DNA from: Actinomycetota bacterium
GTDB lineage: Bacteria; Actinomycetota; Thermoleophilia; Solirubrobacterales; Solirubrobacteraceae
Length of the DNA: 42,856 nt
Reading direction: 5' to 3'
Assembly (NCBI GenBank): GCA_005888335.1
Contig: VAWY01000029.1
Span: 1-42,856, forward strand
The notes below the pieces were generated by a model, which was given only the letters and a program-made list of their open reading frames with translations, did not search any database and was not told where the DNA came from. A program made the position numbers and the translations under genes. Below are positions 23,899 through 31,328 of this stretch, piece by piece. Within the stretch, counting starts at the first letter, position 1. Every line of letters starts with the position of its first letter.

Positions 23899-24842
23899 TG
23901 ACGCGCGCGCTCGTCGCCGCGGCGATCGCCTTCGTCGCGGCGCTCCCCGCACCCGTCCGTGCGCAGGGCCCGCCCGTGCGCATCGGCATCGGCGACCAGA
24001 AGACCGAGATGTTCACCGACCCGCGCTTCGAGGAGCTTGGGCTCCGGCTGGCGCGGCTGACGGTCTCGTGGGACGCGCTGGAGAGCGACTGGCAGCGCGA
24101 GCAGCTCGACGAGTGGCTGTTCGCGGCGCGCAAGGCGCACGTCGACCCGCTGATCACCTGGAGCCACTCGCGCCTGGCCGGCCAGCGCCGCGTCCTGCCG
24201 ACGCCGGGCCGCATGGCGTACGAGTTCGCGCTGTTCCGCCACCGCTACCCGTGGGTCAAGACGTTCGCCGCCTGGAACGAGGTCAACCACTGCGGCGAGC
24301 CGACGTGCCACCGGGCCGGCATGGTGGTCCGCTACTACCGCGCGATGCGGCGGCTGTGCCCGAGGTGCACCGTGCTCGCCGGCGAGCTGCTCGACTTCCC
24401 CAACATGACCAGCTGGGTGAAGAGCTTCCAGCGGATCCTGGGCGCGCAGCCGAAGTACTGGGGGCTGCACAACTACCGCGACGCCAACCGCCTGCAGACC
24501 AGCAACACGCGCCGGCTGCTCAAGGCGACCAGGGCGCGCATCTGGCTGACCGAGACCGGCGGCATCGTCAACCGGCTCAACAAGAGCTCGGTGAGCTTCG
24601 AGCAGTCGCCGCGCCACGCCGCCGTGGCGACGCGGTGGGTGTTCGACCGGATCGTCCCGCTGTCGCCGCGCATCCAGCGCGTCTACCTGTACCACTGGAA
24701 CGCGCTGTCGCCGCTGGACACGTGGGACTCCGCGCTCATCGCCCCGAACGGTGCGAGCCGGCCGGCCTTCCGCGTGCTCGAGCGCGTGCTCAACACCGGC
24801 CTGCGCCCGCCGGCCGGGATCGCACGCCTCGCGACAAGCTGA
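23898..24842 (+). CDS. Secreted clan GH-A glycoside hydrolase-like protein
   Basis: A 314-aa protein with signal peptide (residues 1-22, ending VRAQG) and a TIM-barrel hydrolase domain. The acid/base Glu is E128 in FAAWNEVNH (the Asn-Glu pair of clan GH-A) and the nucleophile is E219 in WLTETGG. Between them is LHNYRDANR. It resembles GH39- or GH5-like enzymes, but family and sugar substrate cannot be fixed. Export implies action on an external or wall polysaccharide. It overlaps the cupin stop by one base and abuts the following phosphodiesterase gene, forming a three-gene run. Confidence 0.78.
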   Translation: MTRALVAAAIAFVAALPAPVRAQGPPVRIGIGDQKTEMFTDPRFEELGLRLARLTVSWDALESDWQREQLDEWLFAARKAHVDPLITWSHSRLAGQRRVLPTPGRMAYEFALFRHRYPWVKTFAAWNEVNHCGEPTCHRAGMVVRYYRAMRRLCPRCTVLAGELLDFPNMTSWVKSFQRILGAQPKYWGLHNYRDANRLQTSNTRRLLKATRARIWLTETGGIVNRLNKSSVSFEQSPRHAAVATRWVFDRIVPLSPRIQRVYLYHWNALSPLDTWDSALIAPNGASRPAFRVLERVLNTGLRPPAGIARLATS

Positions 24843-25334
24843 GTGCGGCTCGCGATCATCTCGGACACGCACCTGCCGCGCGGTGCGCGGCGCCTGCCCG
24901 CCGCGTGCCTCGAGCGCCTGCGGACCGCCGACGCGATCCTGCACGCCGGCGACTTCGTCGCCGCGTCGGCGCTCGATGAGCTCGGCGCGCTCGAGCCGCC
25001 CTTGATCGCCGTGCACGGCAACGTCGACGACGCCGACGTCCGCCGGCGGCTGCCCGAGCGCCGCGTGTTCGACGCCGCCGGCACGCCGATCGGCATCGTC
25101 CACGACGCTGGACCGGCCACGCGGCGCGTCGAGCGTCTGAGGGCGGCGTTCCCCGAGTGCGCCGCCGTGGTCTTCGGCCACTCGCACATCCCGCTGCTCG
25201 CGAGCGACGCCGCGGGCTTTCAGATCTTCAACCCGGGCAGCCCGACCGACCGCCGCCGCCAGCCTCGCCACACGATGGGAGTGGCCGAGGCGGACGGCGG
25301 CGCGGTGCACTTCGAGCTGGTGACGCTCGACTAG
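24843..25334 (+). CDS. YfcE/MJ0936-type metallophosphoesterase
   Basis: A 163-aa calcineurin-like phosphoesterase. All metal motifs are present in order: ISDTH (residues 6-10), HAGDF, HGNVDDAD, a His in IVHDAG, and GHSHIPLL near residue 110. The ending NPGSPTDRRR is the usual YfcE substrate-pocket segment. Relatives are phosphodiesterases of unknown physiological substrate. GTG start directly after the stop of the hydrolase gene. Its TAG overlaps the stop of the convergent gene (CTAG at 25331-25334). Confidence 0.92.
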   Translation: MRLAIISDTHLPRGARRLPAACLERLRTADAILHAGDFVAASALDELGALEPPLIAVHGNVDDADVRRRLPERRVFDAAGTPIGIVHDAGPATRRVERLRAAFPECAAVVFGHSHIPLLASDAAGFQIFNPGSPTDRRRQPRHTMGVAEADGGAVHFELVTLD

Positions 25335-25957
25335 TCCTCGATCGCGATGCGCTTGGCGCGCAGCGTCGGGACGGGGTCGCCGTCCTCGTCCTGCTGCCAC
25401 TTCGCCTTCGCGAGCGGCTTGCCCGTGACGACCGCGTCGTTGGCGTCGTCGAGCGCGGGGGCGAGCCCGTCCGCGCCGACCCGGTTGCCGTCCGCGTCGA
25501 GGACGCGGGTCGCCGGCGTGACGAGCACGGCCACGTCGACGTCGGCGAGCGCGCGGCGCGCGCGCTTCGGGCCGCCGAGCACGCGGTCGACGGTCGCGCT
25601 GAGGACGTGGGCGCCGGCGTCGTAGCCGTCCGCCTCGACGGAGAAGCGCCACACGCGACGCAGGAAGGCGGGCGTCAGCTCCGGCATGCCGGGCAGGCCG
25701 GCGCCGTCGCCGCGGTGGCCCTTGCCCGGCTCGGACGTCGTCTCGCCGTCGTCGCCCGGCACGACCGGCGCGGGCTTCGTCTCGGGATCGTTGGCCGGGA
25801 CGGTCGGCTGCTCGGTCGTCTCCGGGCTCGGCTGGACGTCGGCCGCCTCGATGCGGCGGTCGGGGAAGCGCGGGCGCTCGCCGTCGCGGGCGAGCGCGGC
25901 GGCCGGCGCGATCAGCGTGCAGGCGAGGACGGTGAACAGCGAAAGGGGTCGGATCAT
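25331..25957 (-). CDS. Secreted Pro/Thr/acid-rich hypothetical protein
   Basis: A 208-aa exported protein of unknown function. Signal peptide at residues 1-23 (ending AAALARDG). Residues 25-90 are a flexible Pro/Glu/Thr/Asp linker; residues about 90-208 form a small globular domain with FSVEADGYDAGAHVLSATVD and RALADVDVAVLVTPATRV. The second half looks like a strand-rich fold with a repeated DADG/DEDGDP acidic turn. The ATG at 25957 has GGGAGG about 5 nt upstream. I do not recognise a family. Confidence 0.7.
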   Translation of the reverse strand: MIRPLSLFTVLACTLIAPAAALARDGERPRFPDRRIEAADVQPSPETTEQPTVPANDPETKPAPVVPGDDGETTSEPGKGHRGDGAGLPGMPELTPAFLRRVWRFSVEADGYDAGAHVLSATVDRVLGGPKRARRALADVDVAVLVTPATRVLDADGNRVGADGLAPALDDANDAVVTGKPLAKAKWQQDEDGDPVPTLRAKRIAIED

Positions 25958-26040
25958 GCGCCTCCCATCGGAGGTCTTCCGCGGCGGTCTTGACCGGCGG
26001 GCGCATCGCCTCGACACCTGTTGCCGTCTGATCCCCGGGC

Positions 26041-26046
26041 TAGTGT
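26041..26046 (+). promoter_or_regulatory. Possible -10 element upstream of the CADD-like gene
   Basis: TAGTGT matches TANNNT and would give a leader of about 45 nt carrying the GAGGAG ribosome site (26084-26089). No convincing -35 was found at normal spacing. Confidence 0.3.
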
Positions 26047-26095
26047 GCGCGCAGCCCGGTCCCGCCACCGACCGTCATTGACCGAGGAGCCGCCC

Positions 26096-26719
26096 GTGTC
26101 GGAGTCGCTGTTCGCCCAGATCGAGGCCGTCCGTGAGGCGTGGGATGTCCTACGCCATCCGTTCTACGCGCGCTGGTCGCGCGGCGAGCTGACGCGCGAA
26201 GAGCTCGCTCACTACGCCGGCCAGTACCGCCACGCGGTCGTCGCGGTTGCGGACGCGGCCGAGCTGGTCGGTTCGCCGCACGCGGCCGAGGAGCGCGCGC
26301 ACGTCGGCCTGTGGGACGGCTTCGTGGAGGCGGTCGGCGGGCGCACCGACGCGGAGGCGCTCCCCGAGACGGCGGCGTGCGCCGCGGCGTGGGCGAGCGA
26401 GGGCCGCGATCCGCTCGCCGGGCTCGCGGCGCTCTACGCGATCGAGGCCTCGCAGCCGGCGATCTCGGAGACCAAGCGCGCCGGCCTCGTGCGCTTCTAC
26501 GCGTGCGCACCGGGCAGCGAGGCGACCCGCTACTTCGACGTCCACGCCGAGCGCGACCACGCGCACGCCGCCGAGGGTCGCGCGCAGCTCGCAGCAAACG
26601 CGAGCGCGGCGGACACGCCGCGCCTCGTCGCCGCGGCCGAGGACGCGCTGCGCGCGAACTGGCGCCTGCTCGACGGCGTCGAGCGCGTGTCCGCGCGCGT
26701 CGCCGTTTGTGCTGAATAG
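26096..26719 (+). CDS. CADD-like / PqqC-like diiron protein, candidate self-sacrificing para-aminobenzoate synthase
   Basis: A 207-aa helical protein of the haem-oxygenase-like (TenA/PqqC/CADD) fold. Judged against the chlamydial CADD sequence as I recall it, the opening HPFYARWSRGELTREEL aligns with the CADD segment holding Tyr27, placing Y24 at the tyrosine that CADD consumes. Other matches: E117 (CADD E142), K127 (K152), and H150, D154, H157 (H174, D178, H181), with identical E-to-K (+10) and H-x3-D-x2-H spacing. A Glu pair and H69 replace the E81/H88 region, which is shorter here. GTG at 26096 has GAGGAG 6 nt upstream. The metal-site match is strong; the pABA function is inferred. Confidence 0.8.
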   Translation: MSESLFAQIEAVREAWDVLRHPFYARWSRGELTREELAHYAGQYRHAVVAVADAAELVGSPHAAEERAHVGLWDGFVEAVGGRTDAEALPETAACAAAWASEGRDPLAGLAALYAIEASQPAISETKRAGLVRFYACAPGSEATRYFDVHAERDHAHAAEGRAQLAANASAADTPRLVAAAEDALRANWRLLDGVERVSARVAVCAE

Positions 26720-26749
26720 TCCGCGCACAGAGCGGGCAGCAAGAGACGC

Positions 26750-26899
26750 ATGGCCAAGGATCACGGACCGAGCGTCAAGAACGACAAGCAGTACGAAGGC
26801 CTGCGCAAGAAAGGCATGAGCAAGGAGCGCGCGGCGAAGATCGCGAACACGCCCAACGCCTCCAAGAAGGGCGGGAAGAAGAGCGGCAAGAAGTCCTGA
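26750..26899 (+). CDS. Small basic protein of the type annotated DUF7218
   Basis: A 49-aa Lys-rich protein, MAKDHGPSVKNDKQYEGLRK followed by KGMSKERAAKIANT and a Lys/Gly/Ser tail. This sequence pattern (HGPSxKDDKxYExLRxKGxSKExAAxIAN) occurs widely in bacteria and archaea and, as I recall, is catalogued as DUF7218; its function is unknown. The short helix with a KG-S-KE-AA turn looks like a small nucleic-acid-binding module (inference). It lies 30 bp after the CADD-like gene and 12 bp before the next small basic gene. Confidence 0.82.
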   Translation: MAKDHGPSVKNDKQYEGLRKKGMSKERAAKIANTPNASKKGGKKSGKKS

Positions 26900-26911
26900 A
26901 GGAGGGACGGC

Positions 26912-27286
26912 ATGGCGAACACGATCGACCGTGATCTGTTCAACAAGCTGCGCGCGGGCGGACTGCGCAAGCGCGTCGCGCGCGCCGTGAGCGAGGCGAC
27001 CGACGCCGGGCGCGGCGCGAGCGGGCGCGCCGAGCAGGGCGTGCGCAAGACCATCAGGGACCTGCGCGGCCTCGCCGACGAGCTCGAGGATCGCCTGCGC
27101 GGCGGCCCGCAGAAGCGGCGCAGCGAGGCGGCGCAGAAGGCGGCGCGCACGCGTGCCCGGAAGGCGAGCGCGCGCAGCGCCGCGGCCAAGAAGGCGGCGG
27201 CCACGCGCGCGAAGACCACCAGCAGCGGGTCGTCGCGGGGCAGCAGCGGGACGACGCGCAGTCGCTCGACGGCGAAGTCGTCGTAG
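26912..27286 (+). CDS. Small basic protein with histone-like Lys/Ala/Arg tail
   Basis: A 124-aa protein. Residues 1-70 are charged and helical (DRDLFNKLRAGGLRKRVARA, then RKTIRDLRGLADELEDRLRGG). Residues 75-124 are an Ala/Lys/Arg/Ser-rich tail like that of histone H1-type or HupB proteins, and would bind nucleic acid without sequence specificity. GGAGGG 6 nt before the ATG is a good ribosome site. No family name can be given. Its stop abuts the stop of the convergent ligase gene with no gap. Confidence 0.75.
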   Translation: MANTIDRDLFNKLRAGGLRKRVARAVSEATDAGRGASGRAEQGVRKTIRDLRGLADELEDRLRGGPQKRRSEAAQKAARTRARKASARSAAAKKAAATRAKTTSSGSSRGSSGTTRSRSTAKSS

Positions 27287-28765
27287 TCAGTCCAGCGGCC
27301 AGCTGTGGACCGGCTCGTTCGCGTGCATGAGCTCGCGATAGCGCACGGTCATCTGACGTAGCGCGTCGAGCCGGTCGAGCCCGCCGTCGTCGTGGAGACG
27401 GTGGAACATCGCGGCCTGCCAGGCAGCGCCGTTGCTCAGCGTGACGCAGCGGCGCTCGATGATCCCCAGGAGCCGATCGCGATCGGCGCGGTCGAGCCCC
27501 CAGCGCTCGAGCCCCTCGTGGGCCATGGGCAGCAGCTTGCGCAGCACGAGCTCGGCCGCCGGCGCCTCGCCGACGCCGGGCCAGTACAGCCGCGCCTCGA
27601 TCCCGTCGCGCGCGCCGGCGTGGAAGTTCTCCTCGGCGGCGGTGAACGACATCCGCGACCACACGGGCCGCTCGTCGTCGACCAGCACGCGCACGAGGCC
27701 GTAGTAGAACGCGGCGTTCGCGAGGATGTCGACGACCGTCGGCCCGCCGGGCAGCACGCGGTTCTCGACGCGCAGGTGCGGGCGCCCGCGCGTGACGTCG
27801 TAGATCGGGCGGTTCCAGCGGTAGATCGTGCCGTTGTGGAGCCGCAGCTCGGCGAGGCTCGGGATGTCGCCGCGGGCCAGCACCTCGCGCGGGTCCTCGT
27901 CGTCGCACACCGGCAGCAGCGCCGGGAAGTACCGGACGTTCTCCTCGAAGAGGTCGAAGATCGACGTGATCCAGCGCTCGCCGAACCACACGCGCGGGCG
28001 CACGCCCTGCGCCTTGAGCTCCTCCGGCCGCGTGTCGGTCGCCTGCTCGAAGAGCGCGATGCGCGTCTCGCGCCACAGCTCACGCCCGAAGAAGAACGGC
28101 GCGTTCGCGGCGAGCGCCATCTGCACGCCGGCGATCGCCTGCGCGGCGTTCCAGTGGTCGGCGAAGTGCGCGGGCTCGACGAGCTGGTGCAGCTGCACGC
28201 TGGTGCACGCCGCCTCGGGCGCGATGGTGTCGGCGAAGGTCGACAGAGCCTCGACGCCGCCGATGTCGATGTGCAGGTCCTCGCCGCGCGCGGCGAAGAT
28301 CTGCTCGTTGAGCAGCGCGTAGCGCGGGCTCGCGCTGAAGCTGTCGGCGTTGAGATGCGCGTCGGTGATCGTCGGCAGGATCCCGATCAGCATCATGTGC
28401 GCCGGGACGGAGCGCGCGCGCTCCTCGGCGTGGTTGAGGCTGTCGCGCACCGCGGTCTCGAGCTCGCCGAAGACGCGACCGCCGAGCAGCCGCGGCGCGA
28501 CGTTGATCTCGATGTTGAACTGCGCGAGCTCCGTCTGGAAGTCCGCGTCGCCGATCGCCTCGAGCACGGTCGCGTTGACGAGTGCCGGGTCGCCCGCCTC
28601 GTCGGTGAGGTTGAGCTCGATCTCCAGGCCGAAGGACCGCCGGTCGTCCTCGAAGCGCGACTCGGCCAGCATTCGCGCGAAGACGTCGAGGCACGCCCGG
28701 ACCTTCTGCCGGTAGCGCTGGCGGTCTTCGCGGCTGAAGGTGTGCGGGGCGAGCTCTTGCCCCAT
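27287..28765 (-). CDS. Glutamate-cysteine ligase-like carboxylate-amine ligase (GCS2 family)
   Basis: A 492-aa ATP-dependent ligase-like protein. FGLEIELNLTDEAGDPA carries the acidic metal-binding motif of the GCS2 fold; FNIEINVAPRLLGG follows, then SVQLHQLVEPAHFADHW, RLHNGTIYRWNRPIYDV and HLRVENRVLPGGPTVVD, which correspond to the substrate and ATP site. It may join glutamate to an amine such as cysteine, but actinobacterial members of this long subfamily are mostly uncharacterised. I start at ATG 28765 (MGQELAPHTF), which lies 6 nt after a TACGCT hexamer; the longer start at 28816 has no support. It is separated from recQ by 93 bp on the same strand. Confidence 0.82.
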   Translation of the reverse strand: MGQELAPHTFSREDRQRYRQKVRACLDVFARMLAESRFEDDRRSFGLEIELNLTDEAGDPALVNATVLEAIGDADFQTELAQFNIEINVAPRLLGGRVFGELETAVRDSLNHAEERARSVPAHMMLIGILPTITDAHLNADSFSASPRYALLNEQIFAARGEDLHIDIGGVEALSTFADTIAPEAACTSVQLHQLVEPAHFADHWNAAQAIAGVQMALAANAPFFFGRELWRETRIALFEQATDTRPEELKAQGVRPRVWFGERWITSIFDLFEENVRYFPALLPVCDDEDPREVLARGDIPSLAELRLHNGTIYRWNRPIYDVTRGRPHLRVENRVLPGGPTVVDILANAAFYYGLVRVLVDDERPVWSRMSFTAAEENFHAGARDGIEARLYWPGVGEAPAAELVLRKLLPMAHEGLERWGLDRADRDRLLGIIERRCVTLSNGAAWQAAMFHRLHDDGGLDRLDALRQMTVRYRELMHANEPVHSWPLD

Positions 28766-28771
28766 GCACGC

Positions 28772-28777
28772 AGCGTA
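28772..28777 (-). promoter_or_regulatory. Candidate -10 element for the GCS2-type ligase gene
   Basis: TACGCT on the minus strand ends 6 nt before the ATG at 28765, consistent with a leaderless transcript. Confidence 0.5.
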
Positions 28778-28858
28778 CCCGCTGGCCTGGCGCGCGAGGC
28801 CGGGGGTCGCCGGCACCGGGGGGTGCGGGCGACGAGGCGCGACTGCCGGGGCCGCGCG

Positions 28859-30931
28859 CTACGCGCCGGCGAGCGAGAGCACGAGCGGATGCAGCGCGCC
28901 CGCGCCCTTGCGGCGCAGCTGCGCGCCGACCGTCGTCAGCGTCCAGCCCGAGTAGCGCACGTCGTCGACCAGCAGTCCCGGCGCGCCCGGCGGCTCGGCG
29001 ACGACGCCGAACTGCCCGCGGACGTTGGCGACCTGCTGGGCGGAGTTGGCCATCTCGCGCTGCGGAGGGTTGTCGCCGCGGCGCTCGAGCGTCGCCACGT
29101 AGGGCAGCTCGAGCGCCGTCGCGAGCCGCTGCGCGAAGTCGGGCACGAGCGCCCCCGAGCGCCGCGACGGGACGGCCGTCACCCACCGCGGCGCCGGCCG
29201 TGGCGCCCAGCGGCGCAGGAGCTCGAGGCACGCTTCGACGAGCTCGTCGTCGAAGCGCCCGGCGCGGCGGCCGCGCTGCACGAGCGGATCCCAGCCGCCG
29301 TCGCCCGCGCGCGCCAGCGCTCGGCCCTCCTCGAGCAGCAGCTCGGGCCCGATCCGGCGACCCGGTTGCTCGGCCGTTCGCGGCGTCTGGCGGCGCACCG
29401 TCAGCACGAGCGGCTGCGCGCGCACGAGCGCATACGCGCGGCGGGCGAGCGCCGGGTCGACCGGCGCGTCGAACCGCGCTCCCGCGCACGCCGCGCAGCG
29501 TCCGCACGGCGCGGCCCGCGGGTCGTCGAGGTCGTCCTGCAGCGCCTGCATCAGGCAGCGCCCGTCCTCGCCGTAGGCGAACATCGCCTCCTGCTCGGCG
29601 CGCCGCTGCGCGGTGACCTGCCGGTAGCGGTCGGCGTCGTAGTCCCACGGCGCGCCCGTCCGCACCCAGCCCGTCCCGCCGCGCGCGACCGCGCCCTCGA
29701 CGTCGAGGACCTTCAGCAGCGTCTCGAGCCGTCCGCGTCCGAGGTTGACCTCCGCCTGCAGGCCCGCCAGCGTGGCCGGCAGCGCGTCCAGCACGCGCTC
29801 CACCAGCTCACGCGGCGGGAAGGCGGTCTCGATGAAGTAGTCCTGGATCGCGCGGTCCTCGTGCCCGCGCAGCAGCACGACGTGCGCTTCGTCGACGCCG
29901 CGCCCGGCGCGCCCGACCTGCTGGTAGTACGCGATCGCCGACGACGGCGCCTGGTAGTGCACGACGAACCCGAGGTCGGGCTTGTCGTAGCCCATCCCCA
30001 GCGCGCTGGTCGCCACGACGGCCTTGACCTCGTTGCGCAGCAGCCGGTCCTCGGCCTCGACGCGCTCGGCGTCGGCCACCTCGCCGGAGTACGCGACCGC
30101 GGTGATCCCCTGCGCGTTCAGCCACTCCGCGACGAGCTCGGTGTCGCGCCGCGTCAGGCAGTACACGATGCCCGAGCCGGGCAGCCGCGGCAGCCATTCG
30201 GCCAGCCACGCGAGGCGGTCGGCCGCGGAGGGCAGCGGCACGACCTCGAGGCGCAGCGACTCGCGTGCGAGCGGCCCGCGGTACACGGTCAGCTGCTCGG
30301 TGCCGATCCCGACGCGGAACTGCTCGCTGACGTCGGCGACGACGCGGTCGTTCGCCGTCGCGGTCGTGCCCAGCACGGCGACGTCGGCGGGCAGGCCGGC
30401 GAGCACGTCGCGGATGCGCCGGTAGTCGGGCCGGAAGTCGTGCCCCCAGTCCGACACGCAGTGCGCCTCATCGACGACGAGCAGGCCGACGCGCTCCATG
30501 AACAGCGGCAGCATCGTCTCGCGGAACTGCGGGTTGTTGAGCCGCTCGGGGCTGATGAGCAGCAGGTCGACGCGATCGGCGTCGAGCTCGGCGCGCACGG
30601 CGTCCCAGTCGTCGCGGTTGGTCGAGTTGACGGTGACCGCGCGGATGCCCAGCCGCTGCGCGGCCGCGATCTGGTTGCGCATCAGCGCGAGCAGCGGGCT
30701 GATGAGCACCGTCGGCCCCGCACCCGCCCGCCGCAGCAGCGCGGTGGCCAGGAAGTACACGGCGCTCTTGCCCCACCCGGTCCGCTGCACGCACAGCACG
30801 CGCCGGCGCGCGGCGACGAGGTCGCAGACCGCCTCGAGCTGATGCTCGCGGAACGCGGCGTCCGGGCCGGCGAGCTCGCGCAGCAGCGCGATCGCGTCGG
30901 ACTCGAGCGTCGGGGGAAGGGCGGTCGGCAT
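28859..30931 (-). CDS. recQ: RecQ-family DNA helicase fused to a phosphoribosyltransferase-like domain
   Basis: A 690-aa protein. Residues about 1-370 are a superfamily-2 helicase: Walker A QRTGWGKS (K55), LISPLLALMRNQ, DEAH at 154-157 in VVDEAHCVSDWGHDFRPDYR, TTATAND, and motif VI QQVGRAGRG. A Cys-rich zinc segment follows near residue 475 (CLMQ, then CGRCAAC). Residues about 560-690 are a type I phosphoribosyltransferase-like domain: WVTAVPSRRSGALVPDFAQR and the PRPP loop LLVDDVRYSGWTLTTVG. The combination implies DNA unwinding linked to nucleotide sensing or processing; the combined activity is unknown. The ATG is 6 nt after a TACCCT hexamer. Confidence 0.92.
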   Translation of the reverse strand: MPTALPPTLESDAIALLRELAGPDAAFREHQLEAVCDLVAARRRVLCVQRTGWGKSAVYFLATALLRRAGAGPTVLISPLLALMRNQIAAAQRLGIRAVTVNSTNRDDWDAVRAELDADRVDLLLISPERLNNPQFRETMLPLFMERVGLLVVDEAHCVSDWGHDFRPDYRRIRDVLAGLPADVAVLGTTATANDRVVADVSEQFRVGIGTEQLTVYRGPLARESLRLEVVPLPSAADRLAWLAEWLPRLPGSGIVYCLTRRDTELVAEWLNAQGITAVAYSGEVADAERVEAEDRLLRNEVKAVVATSALGMGYDKPDLGFVVHYQAPSSAIAYYQQVGRAGRGVDEAHVVLLRGHEDRAIQDYFIETAFPPRELVERVLDALPATLAGLQAEVNLGRGRLETLLKVLDVEGAVARGGTGWVRTGAPWDYDADRYRQVTAQRRAEQEAMFAYGEDGRCLMQALQDDLDDPRAAPCGRCAACAGARFDAPVDPALARRAYALVRAQPLVLTVRRQTPRTAEQPGRRIGPELLLEEGRALARAGDGGWDPLVQRGRRAGRFDDELVEACLELLRRWAPRPAPRWVTAVPSRRSGALVPDFAQRLATALELPYVATLERRGDNPPQREMANSAQQVANVRGQFGVVAEPPGAPGLLVDDVRYSGWTLTTVGAQLRRKGAGALHPLVLSLAGA

Positions 30932-30937
30932 GGCGCC

Positions 30938-30943
30938 AGGGTA
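30938..30943 (-). promoter_or_regulatory. Candidate -10 element for recQ
   Basis: TACCCT on the minus strand ends 6 nt before the recQ ATG, with no ribosome site in between. Confidence 0.5.
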
Positions 30944-30981
30944 GGCGCGCGGAAGGTCGCAACGACCGACCGCGTGCCTGC

Positions 30982-30999
30982 TGTCACAAAGTTGTTACA
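30982..30999. promoter_or_regulatory. Operator-like dyad overlapping the atp promoter
   Basis: TGTCACAAAGTTGTTACA is a near-perfect dyad of the form TGTnACAAnnTTGTnACA. It covers the -35 element of the ATP synthase promoter, the usual place for a repressor or a class II activator. The protein that binds it is not known from this window. Confidence 0.5.
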
Positions 31000-31021
31000 A
31001 GGTCGCGATCTTCGCTACGTT
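30992..31021 (+). promoter_or_regulatory. Sigma-70-type promoter of the atp operon
   Basis: TTGTTA (30992-30997) and TACGTT (31016-31021) are separated by 18 bp, a good match to a housekeeping promoter. Transcription should begin near 31028, about 100 nt before the first gene of the operon. Confidence 0.65.
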
Positions 31022-31035
31022 TCCGGCGTTGTTGG

Positions 31036-31054
31036 GCCCGCGCAACGCGCGGGC
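31036..31054 (+). promoter_or_regulatory. 5' leader hairpin of the atp transcript
   Basis: GCCCGCGC-AAC-GCGCGGGC is an 8-bp perfect stem with a 3-nt loop, about 8 nt after the predicted transcription start. It could protect the long atp mRNA from 5' decay. It has no T-run, so it does not look like a terminator. Confidence 0.5.
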
Positions 31055-31130
31055 GTCCTCGTCGATAACGTCCCGTCCCCCTGGGTCCAGGCCCCCATGC
31101 CCGATTTCGATTCCACCGAGCCGCTCGAGG

Positions 31131-31328
31131 ATGAGCCGACGCCGCCCGCCCACGGCGAACCCGGTCGTCGCCGGGAGCCTGATCGTGGCGACGATCGTCC
31201 TCTGCGCCGGCATCGGCTTCGGTCTCGGCGCGCTCGTCGGGCTGGCTGTCCCGCTCGGGATCGTCGGCCTCTTCGCGGGCGTCGCCGCCGGCCTCGCCCT
31301 GGTCATCACCCGGTTCCGTGACCTCTGA
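31131..31328 (+). CDS. AtpZ-like F0F1-ATPase accessory membrane protein
   Basis: A 65-aa two-helix protein, MSRRRPPTANPVVAGSLIVA followed by Gly-rich membrane helices around residues 11-34 and 36-60. Size, the ANPVVAG segment and position at the head of the atp operon fit AtpZ/AtpI-type accessory proteins, which are proposed to help insert or assemble the c ring. The start is uncertain: the ATG at 31131 has GAGG directly in front of it, and a different frame upstream (from ATG 31097) reads a plausible acidic N terminus, so a frameshift is possible. It overlaps the next gene by 11 bp. Confidence 0.6.
   Translation: MSRRRPPTANPVVAGSLIVATIVLCAGIGFGLGALVGLAVPLGIVGLFAGVAAGLALVITRFRDL

Noticed and set aside
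27392..31321. A 1309-codon open frame on the plus strand
   Set aside because: It runs opposite the GCS2 ligase and recQ, both with intact motifs. Only its last part (from 31097) might matter, as noted for the AtpZ-like gene.
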